In this document: one piece after another, positions 1 through 8,641 of the stretch | How positions within the stretch are numbered: position 1 is the stretch's first letter | Layout: each line of letters opens with the position of its first letter | NCBI GenBank assembly: GCA_033809515.1 | Contig: JAPXLN010000005.1 | Coordinates: 33,990-97,989 of the forward strand | Direction of reading: 5' to 3' | Source of the DNA: JAPXLN01 sp033809515 | GTDB taxonomy: Bacteria; Bacillota; Sulfobacillia; Fermentithermobacillales; Fermentithermobacillaceae | Length of the DNA: 64,000 bases | Made by a program: the position numbers and the translations under genes | The notes under the pieces: generated by a model | What the model was told of the DNA's origin: nothing | Database searches by the model: none | What the model saw: the letters and a program-made list of their open reading frames with translations, nothing else

Positions 1-153
1 CAGAAACCTCAAGGCTCCGGCGCTGGCAACGCAAACCTTTCCTTCCAGGTCAGCCACAATGATTGCCTCGCCCGTAGCATCAAGCAAGGCTGCAATGCTG
101 ATGTCATCAGGTTTTTCCTCAGCTGCTTCAGTGAGCCCCAGGAGTCTCCCCAT
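1..153 (-). CDS. N-terminal fragment of a possible PAS-domain protein
   Basis: Only the first 51 codons are inside the window; the gene continues past position 1. The ATG at 153 follows a G-rich ribosome binding site (GGGGCGGGGAG). The translated fragment has an acidic opening and then LLDATGEAIIVADLEGKV, which resembles the first strands of a PAS sensor domain (a DxxG hairpin after a 'LLD..GEAI' lead). That would fit a sensor kinase or PAS-containing regulator, but 51 residues are too few to be sure. It is downstream of lgt on the same strand, with about 77 bases between them. Confidence 0.4.
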   Translation of the reverse strand, partial: MGRLLGLTEAAEEKPDDISIAALLDATGEAIIVADLEGKVCVASAGALRFL

Positions 154-230
154 CTCCCCGCCCCCTCACATGGTCACTGTCGTCAATAGCTGTTGTCGAC
201 GGAAGAATGAAAAGGTTTATAGACTTACTC

Positions 231-1061
231 CTAACCTTCAGGGGGAGACACGTGCTTAGTGTCCCGGTGTTGATCATCCTCGTTTTGGGTGTCCTGGGGT
301 TGAGCATCCTCATCCTGCGATTTCCTATTTGCTGTGGTCTTGCTCCCTACAACGGAGTAGAACACCGCCGAAACAATCACCAGTGCCAGGGAAACCCATT
401 GACCGTAACTCAAACCTGCGAAATAGGAGTCGTTGTCCCTAAAAAACTCAAGGACAAACCGGATACCTGAGTAGCCCATCAGATAGCGGGCGAAAAGCCC
501 CCCTTTGAACTCCACCTTGTCCTCAATGGATATGAGTATAAAGAACAGCGCAAAGTCTGCAAGGCTTTCATAGAGAGGATATGGGTGCCTGAGGCCGGGA
601 GCAAACCTAGTGGGAACCCCCCAGGATCCCGACGTCTTAATGCCGTAACAACATCCTGCCAAAAGACATCCGATTCTGCCGACAGCCTGGCCAAGGATGA
701 CCGAGGGTGCAAGAAGGTCCAGTAGGGCCGGCAGCGAGATGTGCTTAGACCGGGCATAGACTGCGGCAGATATCAAGCCCCCTGCAAGGACACCGTGTAT
801 GGAGAGCCCTCCGTCTCTGACATTGAAGATCGACAGAAACCCAGAGTAGTACCATGCATTTGTCAGAACGTACAGAATTCTTCCGCCTGCAACCCCACCT
901 GCAAGCAAGACGCCGAAAAGCCCCATGAGCGAATCAGGATCAATACCTCGCCTGGCAGCCCGCCGAGACGCCAGAAGTACGCCAAGGACAAAACCAAGGC
1001 CAACCATAAGACCGTAGGAGTAAAACTCAAGTCTGCCCAGACGAAACAAGACAGGTCTCAA
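231..1061 (-). CDS. lgt: Prolipoprotein diacylglyceryl transferase
   Basis: Transfers diacylglyceryl from phosphatidylglycerol to the lipobox cysteine of prelipoproteins at the cytoplasmic membrane. The 276-residue protein has about seven hydrophobic segments. Family motifs seen are GGLSIHG near residue 85 (essential His) and a GRIGCLLAGCCYG block near residue 128, the Cys-rich form of the usual GR.GNF.N.E..G signature, then HPYPLYES. The core ends with IRFVLEFFRDND and a YGQW segment. The last 30 residues are a hydrophilic Asp/Gln/His-rich tail (DTQNEDDQHRDTKH) not needed for the fold and repeat-like in composition. Length without the tail is normal. The next gene downstream is the PAS-like fragment; the upstream plus-strand gene is divergent. 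Confidence 0.9.
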   Translation of the reverse strand: MRPVLFRLGRLEFYSYGLMVGLGFVLGVLLASRRAARRGIDPDSLMGLFGVLLAGGVAGGRILYVLTNAWYYSGFLSIFNVRDGGLSIHGVLAGGLISAAVYARSKHISLPALLDLLAPSVILGQAVGRIGCLLAGCCYGIKTSGSWGVPTRFAPGLRHPYPLYESLADFALFFILISIEDKVEFKGGLFARYLMGYSGIRFVLEFFRDNDSYFAGLSYGQWVSLALVIVSAVFYSVVGSKTTANRKSQDEDAQPQDTQNEDDQHRDTKHVSPPEG

Positions 1062-1144
1062 AAGTCATCACCTGTTACAATCATAACACGCCTGCATAAT
1101 CCCATTCCAGCCAATACATGATAGCACGGGAGGTAATATAGCTT

Positions 1145-1561
1145 TTGAGTTTGAAACAACGTCTTGCCATGATATTCCTCGGCATCATGCTTGGGGTGGT
1201 TATTCTCATGGTCTCTGTCTTCTGCGTATGGCAGTTTGCCCCTGACCTTGTAGCCCGTGCCACAGGATATCTGGCCATGAGAGGATGGAGTGACGAAAGG
1301 GCCGGAAACTCCTCGGCTTCCATTGACCAGTTGCTGCTCAAGGGAATGGTCCAGGATATTCTTTCATCGGACCAGGCAAGAGCTATCGTGTCAGACGTAC
1401 TCGATGCCCGAACCAGAGACACCTTTGAAACATTCCTAATTGACGCAATGAAATCCACAGAGTTTCGCAAAGCTCTTGCAGATGCTCTTGAGACGTTTCT
1501 CAAGAGCCCTGAAGGAAAGACACTGGTAAGAAAGATTGCTGAGGAAATGCTCACACCATAA
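1145..1561 (+). CDS. Hypothetical membrane-anchored protein
   Basis: 138 residues, no family recognised. TTG start at 1145 with GGGAGGT ten bases upstream. Residues 7-32 form one transmembrane segment; the rest is a helical, probably extracytoplasmic domain with repeated amphipathic helices (VQDILSSDQARAIVSDVL, TFETFLIDAMKSTEFRKAL, LKSPEGKTLVRKI). The alternation of short helices around 'SSDQAR', 'KSTEFR' and 'KSPEGK' suggests a threefold internal repeat. It is divergent from lgt and convergent with the ABC ATPase gene, so it is probably monocistronic. Confidence 0.65.
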   Translation: MSLKQRLAMIFLGIMLGVVILMVSVFCVWQFAPDLVARATGYLAMRGWSDERAGNSSASIDQLLLKGMVQDILSSDQARAIVSDVLDARTRDTFETFLIDAMKSTEFRKALADALETFLKSPEGKTLVRKIAEEMLTP

Positions 1562-1592
1562 TGCCCAACACCGAATGCGTAACACCTAATGC

Positions 1593-2321
1593 CTAATCCA
1601 CGGCTACCGGCATACGGGCAAGTATCTCTTCGGCATCCCAAGGCTGACCAACCTTTTCGTCTGACTGGATCCGGCCATCTCGCAACGAAACGATTCTATC
1701 AGCATGACGAGCTATGTCAGGATCATGGGTGACCAAGATCAGTGTTATCCCGTTGCGGTTCAGTCTCTGAAATATGACCATAACCTCTTCTCCCGCCCGG
1801 GAGTCAAGGTTTCCGGTAGGTTCATCGGCAAGTATCAGCTTGGGATCACCTGCCAGAGCTCTTGCTATGGCCACACGCTGCTGTTCGCCACCTGATAGCT
1901 CGTTGGGTCTGTGACGGATCCTCTCAGAAAGGGCCACCGCTTCCAGGGCAGCTGTGGCCCTTTCCCTCCTTTTCTTTGCAGGCAATCCTCTGTAGATCAA
2001 AGGCAGCTCTACGTTTGAGAGCGCGTCTGTTCTGGCCAGAAGGTTGAACGTCTGAAAGATGAAACCAATGTGCCTGTTTCGAATCTCGGCAAGTTCATTG
2101 TCATTTTTCTTGCTTACGTCAGCGCCGTTGAGGTAATAGAACCCTGAGGTAGGCCTGTCAAGGCAACCAAGGATGTTCATAAGCGTTGACTTGCCCGAAC
2201 CCGAAGGGCCCATTACTGCAACAAATTGGCCTTTAGGGACGTCCAAATCAATACCGCTGAGAGCAGGTACCTTGATCTTCCCCATAGCATATTCCTTGGT
2301 AAGATTCTCCACTTTGATCAT
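1593..2321 (-). CDS. ABC transporter ATPase, LolD/MacB type, no adjacent permease
   Basis: 242-residue ATPase. ATG at 2321 is chosen because AAGGGG lies eight bases upstream; an in-frame GTG nine bases earlier has no such site. Walker A GPSGSGKST, Q-loop FQTFNLL, signature LSGGEQQR, Walker B LILADEPTGNLD, and H-loop VTHD are all intact. The 'EPTGNLDS' and 'LGCLDRPTSG' stretches are typical of the MacB/LolD/FtsE-like group that partners with FtsX-domain permeases for antimicrobial peptide, lipoprotein or macrolide export. No permease is next to it: the upstream gene encodes a secreted protein and the downstream gene is convergent. The ATPase assignment is firm; the substrate is not known. Confidence 0.85.
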   Translation of the reverse strand: MIKVENLTKEYAMGKIKVPALSGIDLDVPKGQFVAVMGPSGSGKSTLMNILGCLDRPTSGFYYLNGADVSKKNDNELAEIRNRHIGFIFQTFNLLARTDALSNVELPLIYRGLPAKKRRERATAALEAVALSERIRHRPNELSGGEQQRVAIARALAGDPKLILADEPTGNLDSRAGEEVMVIFQRLNRNGITLILVTHDPDIARHADRIVSLRDGRIQSDEKVGQPWDAEEILARMPVAVD

Positions 2322-2423
2322 AGCGTCCACCCCTTAAAGCTCCCAGCCGTGTTCGTCTCTTGGTGTAGACGAATGAAACCTGCCTGGGGTTCCACCTGAA
2401 CTCTGCACTGTCTGTTACGGTAT

Positions 2424-2459
2424 CTTGCGCTGCGTCTTGCGCTGCGTCTTGTGCTACCT
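2424..2459. repeat. Three tandem 12-bp units at a gene 3' end
   Basis: Two exact copies of CTTGCGCTGCGT (2424-2435, 2436-2447) are followed by a degenerate copy CTTGTGCTACCT (2448-2459) that contains the stop codon of the upstream minus-strand gene. The array sits in the gap between the lipase-like gene and the ABC ATPase gene. It looks like recent slippage duplication of the gene end. Confidence 0.75.
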
Positions 2460-5114
2460 GGTGATTCCCGTTGTCATAACCGTAACTGAAACCGTCTGAA
2501 CGTAGGTGTTCGTCACAGTGACAGTCTTATCCTCCAGACGATACCGGAGCTTTACCACGGCTGCCGCTGAAACAAGGAAATCACCTGACCTCTCCCATAT
2601 GACTTTGAACTTCTGTCCGGGATCGAAGGTTACCCGCTCTACCTCAGCTTCAGGGGGAATGTCCATGATTATCTGCACGTGGAAATAGGCAGGCTGTCCG
2701 CTGACCCATCTCTGGGGTCCCTGGAGCAACACATCAATCTCGGGCTTGACAATGCTCACACACTCAAAAGCGCGTTCAAAGCTGTCACTGGTCGCAAGCA
2801 CTGTCCAGGTTCGCCTCAGAATCTCCTTTCCGCTGCCGTCATACGAGATCGCGTTTACACTATACTTCCCTGCTGCGCGAAACACATGGGACACATTGAG
2901 CTTCGGTTCGCCCTGGACCATTTTTGTTAGACCGTCCCCGAAGTCCAGTAACCAATACTCATGGTACGTTTCAGACGGTTCTTTCAAAGTGGTCCTTTTA
3001 GACCTGTATACAACCCGAATCATAGGTATGCCGTCATCTTCCAAAGCCTCCTGATCCGGCCAATTGACAACAGGTAGGAAGATGTCCTGAGGCAGGACCG
3101 GGAGACCGCCCCAGATCCCGTCTGATCCGTTTGTTTCTCCGTCCCCCGCCTGCGGCCCCGAAAGCTCGCCCTCCTCACGTAACAACACCAGCAATACAAG
3201 ACTTCCAACGGCCTCTTTGGCAAAGGCAGAACCGACAGATCCGCCCCCTGAATATGGATTCATAGGCCCCGTCCGGCAGAGCCTTATGCCTACCCTGACT
3301 CCGACGCCCCATTCATCTATGACTGCACTGTAACGCCCACCACTGGGAACATACTCCATCCTTTCCAGAACGCAGCCGCCTTCTTCCGGAACTCTCTCAA
3401 GCCACAGGCCATAGCACCATCCGGCAGGGGGATCAGGGAAATGAAAAGTCACCTCTGCAGGCGAAGCCTCTTGCCTGGCGGAAACATAAAGAGGCGCCCA
3501 GGCGGAAGCACCCAAAGAAACTCCCGGCCCGGCAACGGAGTTCTCCGAAACATCATATAGGATCTCTCCAAACCCCGGATGGCCGAGCACTTTGATGATG
3601 TAGTCCTGAATTCTCTTATCTTTGAGCAAAAACCCACGAGCTGACAGGGATACCCCTTCGAACGTAACCATAAGATCCCTGGGACCCAGAGGGGGCACGA
3701 CACAGTCCACTTCGGTAAGTAAGTCGTTAGGTCCTACTGAGGAAAAAGCCACCTTCCACAGGTTAGCAGTCTTGCCTGCCACTGACACGTACCTGGTCGT
3801 TCTTTCTCCGGCCATAGCTGAAGACTCGTGGTTTAACGACGCCAGGTAGTGATTGGCAGGAATTCTCCTGAATCGGTTTGCACGGGAACTGCCTAGGTTA
3901 ACCAGTACCTCTTCGCTTATGAGTCTGCGCAGAAAAGGCGAATCCGGGTCACTGGCCAAGCCTGTCCACTTGACGATCCTGCTACACACAGCTACCTGAA
4001 TCTCAGCCTTAAGAGTCATGAGGATTTTTCCGGCATAGTGCCGGAGGATCTTCTCTCCGTAGTGGATAAGGGCATCTTTCCAGTCGACAGGAATATATGG
4101 GTCTTCAAAGAGACTTTTGACGATAGATACATTAGACGCCATGCCTGTGACGTACCTGTTTCTCGCCACTTCCATAGCCAGGAGTTCGTAGTATGCCAAG
4201 GTCAAATCCTCACCGGTTCGCGGCATTCGGACAAGACCTGCATCCAGGCCTAGATCTCTCTTTAACGGAGGAGCTCCTCCGTTTGCTATCAGGGTCTCCC
4301 ACAGTTTTGGTTGAGTACGACATATCCATCCTGCAAAAGTCTCTTTGGGAGATTGGACAGGAACGTACGGAACGGCAAAATACCTCTCCACAACATAACG
4401 GGCATACAGCGGCTCGTAGACTTGAATCGACCTGTCCCTTATCCACTCCACCTCGTCACTCCACACTGTCTGTCCTACAGGTTCTCTGTAATCGTTTTCC
4501 TCCTGGTTCTTGCCGCCCTTCTTTCCCAGGGCTTTGAGAAGATCATCCCAGTCAATAGGCAGATACCGGGTTGAACGGCTCTCCTTTTCCATAATAGCTT
4601 CATGTCTGACCGCTTCCACCAGGGACTTTATAATGCCGGCCAGAAACGTTCCGCGATTAGGCGAACCCACCATTACAAGATTCTGCACCTTGCCACCGGG
4701 AATCAGGCCCGCTTCCAATGCCAACCGTGTGATCAAACCCGAGATCCCGTAAGCGACCACGTTTACATGACTAGCTCCGGTCAGGGTCAGGACCTGACTT
4801 ACATAGCGAGATACAACGGCAGTGCCGTCAGCAAAATCCTCGTACATGCCTGCCGGCGTGAACATGAACAGAGTGTGACCTGGCTCATACCCCCCAGATA
4901 CCAGCTTGGCAAGAAAACCTGAATCCTCCCACAGGCCTGTGGTTCCTCCGGCAGCCTCCCTCTGATCTTTTGCGGCATCAGGCTCGCCGATGAGAACAAC
5001 AGGCACCGCAGGAGAGGCCTTTACCCCGCCGTCAAATACGAAGGCAGACAAAAGCATGCCGGTTAGCACCAGGACAACCAGAGCCCTCTTTGAGGCCAGG
5101 AAGACAACCCTCAA
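2454..5114 (-). CDS. Large secreted alpha/beta-hydrolase-like protein with C-terminal PKD domain
   Basis: 886 residues with the TTG start at 5114, chosen because GGGGGAG lies just upstream and the TTG overlaps the stop of the preceding gene (TTGA). Residues 7-34 are a signal peptide or membrane anchor. Residues about 38-220 resemble a lipase/PGAP1-like alpha/beta hydrolase: a hydrophobic strand VPVVLIGEP, the helix preceding the nucleophile, and the elbow VVAYGISGLI, putting the candidate catalytic Ser at residue 125. The elbow reads G-x-S-G-L rather than G-x-S-x-G. The middle is unassigned. Residues about 720-785 form a PKD-type beta domain (LLDFGDG, VSHVFRAAGKYSVN). It is coupled to the 239-residue membrane protein upstream. 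Acts outside the cell; the substrate is unknown. Confidence 0.7.
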   Translation of the reverse strand: MRVVFLASKRALVVLVLTGMLLSAFVFDGGVKASPAVPVVLIGEPDAAKDQREAAGGTTGLWEDSGFLAKLVSGGYEPGHTLFMFTPAGMYEDFADGTAVVSRYVSQVLTLTGASHVNVVAYGISGLITRLALEAGLIPGGKVQNLVMVGSPNRGTFLAGIIKSLVEAVRHEAIMEKESRSTRYLPIDWDDLLKALGKKGGKNQEENDYREPVGQTVWSDEVEWIRDRSIQVYEPLYARYVVERYFAVPYVPVQSPKETFAGWICRTQPKLWETLIANGGAPPLKRDLGLDAGLVRMPRTGEDLTLAYYELLAMEVARNRYVTGMASNVSIVKSLFEDPYIPVDWKDALIHYGEKILRHYAGKILMTLKAEIQVAVCSRIVKWTGLASDPDSPFLRRLISEEVLVNLGSSRANRFRRIPANHYLASLNHESSAMAGERTTRYVSVAGKTANLWKVAFSSVGPNDLLTEVDCVVPPLGPRDLMVTFEGVSLSARGFLLKDKRIQDYIIKVLGHPGFGEILYDVSENSVAGPGVSLGASAWAPLYVSARQEASPAEVTFHFPDPPAGWCYGLWLERVPEEGGCVLERMEYVPSGGRYSAVIDEWGVGVRVGIRLCRTGPMNPYSGGGSVGSAFAKEAVGSLVLLVLLREEGELSGPQAGDGETNGSDGIWGGLPVLPQDIFLPVVNWPDQEALEDDGIPMIRVVYRSKRTTLKEPSETYHEYWLLDFGDGLTKMVQGEPKLNVSHVFRAAGKYSVNAISYDGSGKEILRRTWTVLATSDSFERAFECVSIVKPEIDVLLQGPQRWVSGQPAYFHVQIIMDIPPEAEVERVTFDPGQKFKVIWERSGDFLVSAAAVVKLRYRLEDKTVTVTNTYVQTVSVTVMTTGITR

Positions 5115-5830
5115 GGTGACTCCCCCCAGTGTACATTTGCCTTGGGCCAAAGACCCATATTGGCAAACACGATCCTGGTCAGTGGATATCCTTCAGTCAT
5201 AGCTTCTGCCAGACCAGCTCGCCAGTTATCAGGTGTAAGGATCACTTTGCCTTCAGGGCGCAGCATGACAAGCCTTTCCCAGGTGTCCCCCGGGCCAAGA
5301 ATGATCTTGTTTCCCGCATAGTTTAGGTGAACGGCACCATCTGCCGAGGTCTTTTCGACTACAAGATCACCTTCTATAACTCGCGCACGGTTCTCCACCA
5401 GTTCCATAACCTCTCCGTTAATGTCGCATCCCATAAGCGATATTGGTTTGGTCAGACTCAGACGCAGCTTGCCGGTCCTGGAGAACCTAACCGAGTTCTG
5501 TATCTCAACATCCAAAGAGGTGGCAGAATAGTGAAGTGCAAGACAGACTCCGGTAAGGTCTCTTCTCCGGGGAAGGCTTAGAGTCTGAGTGGCCGGGTCT
5601 GCAAAGGCGCCGGGAACGCCCTCCCAGGTTAGAGGCCAGGTCCTTAGTGATGCGGTAGAAGACTCCTCAACAAGCAGAAAAACATACGAGTCTCTGAAGC
5701 GGATCACATGCGTCAAGACAACGAAACTTATCAAGGGCAGCAGCAACAGTGCTATAGCCGTTGCCGGCCGGCGACGGGTTGAAAGCTCCAGCTCCGACAC
5801 TCTCCTTTCGGCTGCCGGAACCCTTCGCAC
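5111..5830 (-). CDS. Hypothetical membrane-anchored protein
   Basis: 239 residues, no family recognised. The N-terminal 25 residues are basic, then a single membrane segment (residues 24-42, ATAIALLLLPLISFVVLTHV) and an extracytoplasmic beta-rich domain. Start ATG at 5830 lies six bases past the stop of the glycerate kinase fusion gene; its TGA overlaps the TTG start of the lipase-like gene, so the two are probably translated together. This suggests that the two exported products work together, which is inference from coupling only. Confidence 0.65.
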   Translation of the reverse strand: MRRVPAAERRVSELELSTRRRPATAIALLLLPLISFVVLTHVIRFRDSYVFLLVEESSTASLRTWPLTWEGVPGAFADPATQTLSLPRRRDLTGVCLALHYSATSLDVEIQNSVRFSRTGKLRLSLTKPISLMGCDINGEVMELVENRARVIEGDLVVEKTSADGAVHLNYAGNKIILGPGDTWERLVMLRPEGKVILTPDNWRAGLAEAMTEGYPLTRIVFANMGLWPKANVHWGESP

Positions 5831-5835
5831 CCATA

Positions 5836-7398
5836 TTATACCATATCCTTCTCCAACGCGCGCCTTATGAGGGGAAGCATGTTGTCATAGGTATCAATGA
5901 AAGCTGCCTGGTCCTCTCCAATCCACATTACATCGAGGGTCTCTCCTTGCTGTGGCACAGGCGAACCGCCGCATCTTTCCATTAGGTAAAATTGAACCCT
6001 TTTCTCTATAGGTCCGTCCTCTCCAAAGAACCTGTACCTGATCGTGCCAAGATCGCCTGTGATGCGCCCGTCAATACCCGTCTCTTCTTTCACTTCCCGC
6101 AAAGCCGCGTCCTCAAGAGCTTCGCCTGGCTCAAGATGGCCTTTGGGCGGAACCACTTTCCCAAACCTGTCAAGAACAAAAAGCATCTCCCGACCCTTCT
6201 TGCCCTCTCTGATCACGATCCCGCCTGCACAGACTTCCTGCCGTACAGGCAGGGAAAGAGCAAATAGCCTGCCTACCTTGGCTAACTGCTCAGATATAAA
6301 AGGGAGCCAAGACCACGCCATGGCCATGGCACCCCTGGTTGAGGACGGCCTCAGGGTAGACGACAGAACAGCCGCATACTCCGGTGGATAGGAACGCAGA
6401 AGGGAGTCGTCCAAACCGCCGCCGATGACAAGAACCGGAACTCCCGACGCTGCCGCGGCTTGGGCCAATGCAAAGGGAGCTTTTCCCCTCGGTGTCTGCC
6501 TATCCACCTTCCCTTCTCCGGTTATCACCAGATCGGCGTCAGGGATCTCTCGGAAGAAACCGCTCTCTTCCATCAGGAACCGGGCACCGTCCTCCAATCT
6601 TGCCCCGAAATAAGCCCAGATCCCTCCTGCCAGGCCTCCGCCTGCGCCGGCCATTGGAATACCTCGTGGATCCCGGCTCAGGTCACGCCCAAGAATGCAC
6701 CCGTACCTTTCCATTGCGTCGTCAACCTTGCCAAGCAGAGCGGACCCCAGTCCCTTTTGCGGACCATAGACCCAGGTTGCGCCTTGCTCACCTGCGAATG
6801 GATTGCTGACATCTGATAGGACAATCACTTCAACGCCTTCAAACTCTCTGGGAATACCTCCAAGCGAGACTCTTTCAACAGCCAGGAGCCCGGGTATACC
6901 CTCAGGGACCTGGCACCCGGTCCCATCCATAACCCTGGCCCCGGCAGCCAGTACAGCGCCTATCCCTCCGTCATTCATGGCAGTGCCCCCAACCCCAACG
7001 ATCACCCTGGAAGCTCCTGACCGTGCCGCCCATAGCATAAGCTCACCTACACCTGTGCTCCGGGCAGTCCAGGCATCCCGCTTTCCGGGCGGAACAAGGG
7101 CCAGACCGCAAGCTGAAGCGCTTTCGATGACTACTGTCTTGCCCCCGTCAGCGACCATAACTCCCGCTGAAACCGGATCTCCATAGGGACCCGTAACTCT
7201 CAGGTATTGGATGGGCCCTTGCCATATTTGAGACAAGACACTGGCTGTATGGTCGCCGCCGTCGGCCATAGGCATCTCAACAACATGGGCCTCAGGATAG
7301 CCGCGCTCAAAGCCCTCAGCAACCAGTCTTGTGGCCTCAATAGACGATAGACTCCCCTTGAATGAGTTCATAGCCACCAGGACTTTAAAGGTTCTCAT
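5836..7398 (-). CDS. Glycerate 2-kinase fused to a C-terminal NUDIX hydrolase domain
   Basis: 520 residues in one open frame. Residues 1-378 match the GlxK/GarK glycerate kinase family, which phosphorylates D-glycerate with ATP: N-terminal VAMNSFKGSLSS, the MPMADGGDHT motif, GVGGTAMNDGGIG (residues 135-147), SDVSNPFAGEQGA and VITGEGKVDRQTPRGK. That is the full usual length of the family. Residues 386-520 add a NUDIX domain with a complete box from G420 (GHLEPGE, then REVKEETGI at 434-442), expected to hydrolyse nucleoside diphosphates linked to another group. The start overlaps the M19 gene stop by four bases (ATGA). The combination is unusual; the kinase call is firm, the NUDIX substrate unknown. 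Confidence 0.88.
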   Translation of the reverse strand: MRTFKVLVAMNSFKGSLSSIEATRLVAEGFERGYPEAHVVEMPMADGGDHTASVLSQIWQGPIQYLRVTGPYGDPVSAGVMVADGGKTVVIESASACGLALVPPGKRDAWTARSTGVGELMLWAARSGASRVIVGVGGTAMNDGGIGAVLAAGARVMDGTGCQVPEGIPGLLAVERVSLGGIPREFEGVEVIVLSDVSNPFAGEQGATWVYGPQKGLGSALLGKVDDAMERYGCILGRDLSRDPRGIPMAGAGGGLAGGIWAYFGARLEDGARFLMEESGFFREIPDADLVITGEGKVDRQTPRGKAPFALAQAAAASGVPVLVIGGGLDDSLLRSYPPEYAAVLSSTLRPSSTRGAMAMAWSWLPFISEQLAKVGRLFALSLPVRQEVCAGGIVIREGKKGREMLFVLDRFGKVVPPKGHLEPGEALEDAALREVKEETGIDGRITGDLGTIRYRFFGEDGPIEKRVQFYLMERCGGSPVPQQGETLDVMWIGEDQAAFIDTYDNMLPLIRRALEKDMV

Positions 7399-8435
7399 CC
7401 CATAACCGCCCGTATGACCCTTAGCCAGTTCCCTCCCAGAATCCCCCCTGCCGTCTTGCCTGACATTCCTCGTCTCAGCAGTTCTTGTGTTAGTAACGGC
7501 AGTCTCCGTACATCAGAAACAGGCTGCGGCCCAGGCTGACCAAAGCTGTCAAAGTCAGTCCCAATGCCAACGTTTTCTTCACCGGCAACTTCCATGGCAT
7601 GCATAATATGGTCTACCACTCTCGAAATTGTGGCCTCCTCAGATGACCCAGCGAAGTAAGCAGGGTTGAGGGAGATACCGACAAGACCTCCGGCTTCGCC
7701 TATTGCCTGAAGCTGGTCGTCTGTGAGGTTACGCGGGTGATGGAACAGGCTGTGGCAGTTGGCATGGCTGACGACAAACGGCGATTCACCCAGTTCTACC
7801 AGATCCCAAAAACCGGCCTCGGACATATGGGCAGCATCTACCAATATACCCAGCCTAGCGCACTCAGCCACAATCTTCCTTCCTGCATTGGTCAGCCCGC
7901 CCCGTGTGACCGATTCACCGGCCCCGTCTGCCAGGAGGTTACGATCGTTCCACGCGAGAGCCAGCATCCTCAGTCCGAGCTTGTAGAACATCCTGAGGAC
8001 CTCAACGCTTCCCTCCATAAACTCGCCTCCGTCGAAAGCGAGCATGAGACCAAGGTCCCCGCTATCCTGCCTTTGGATGATGTCTCGAGCTGCGGTCACA
8101 GCTCTTACACCGGGCAACATACACAACGAGTTGAACGCATCTACATACTCAAGACCTTGCCGGACGCCTCGAACAGGCCATGTCCTGTCCCAAGCGAAAG
8201 CAGCCATTATTGCCACGTCAACTCCGCCTTCCATAAGGCGGGGAAGATCAGCGTGACCTTCAGGCGAACTCTCGTTGAAAGGCCTGAACTTGCGCACCAC
8301 ATCATACAGAGTGCACAGGTGACCGTCGACGATTGTAGATTCTTCATGGACTTCCTCTACACGCTCAAGGAAAAGCTCCTGTTCTTCTCTGGAATCCTCC
8401 TCTTTACGCGACTTGATAATGGAATCTATGTCCAT
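7395..8435 (-). CDS. Peptidase M19 (membrane/renal dipeptidase) family protein with altered metal ligands
   Basis: 346 residues with ATG at 8435 (GGAGAGGGG upstream); a longer reading to 8504 is less likely. Family features: IVDGHLCTL near the N-terminus, LMLAFDGGEFMEG, the GLRMLALAWNDRN segment, LVDAAHMSEAGFWDLV, FVVSHANCHSL and a C-terminal NVGIGTDFDSFG. M19 enzymes bind two zinc ions and cleave dipeptides with broad tolerance, including D-residues. Two expected ligands differ: the HxD of the first motif reads H-L-C, and the bridging Glu of the 'EG' motif reads Asp-Gly. Both later His residues are kept. Coupled to the glycerate kinase fusion. A different specificity or reduced activity is possible. 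Confidence 0.85.
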   Translation of the reverse strand: MDIDSIIKSRKEEDSREEQELFLERVEEVHEESTIVDGHLCTLYDVVRKFRPFNESSPEGHADLPRLMEGGVDVAIMAAFAWDRTWPVRGVRQGLEYVDAFNSLCMLPGVRAVTAARDIIQRQDSGDLGLMLAFDGGEFMEGSVEVLRMFYKLGLRMLALAWNDRNLLADGAGESVTRGGLTNAGRKIVAECARLGILVDAAHMSEAGFWDLVELGESPFVVSHANCHSLFHHPRNLTDDQLQAIGEAGGLVGISLNPAYFAGSSEEATISRVVDHIMHAMEVAGEENVGIGTDFDSFGQPGPQPVSDVRRLPLLTQELLRRGMSGKTAGGILGGNWLRVIRAVMG

Positions 8436-8641
8436 GGGCAAAAACCCCTCTCCTGAGCAAAATACATCACCTGGCAGACATGCGGACCCAGAGCCCGCTC
8501 TCAAGGCGGTGATCTCCAGTATTGTTCTCCCCTCAAAGCTGCTTTACCTCCACGAACACACTCATGTCATAGCAGGCTCTCGAACACTTTGTGGTACCCG
8601 TCATATTATGTCATGATGTTCCCTTCAGAGGAGGGATAGCA

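Noticed and set aside
7737..8456. Open frame of about 240 codons on the plus strand
   Set aside because: Antisense to the M19 gene, with no family features; the minus strand clearly codes.
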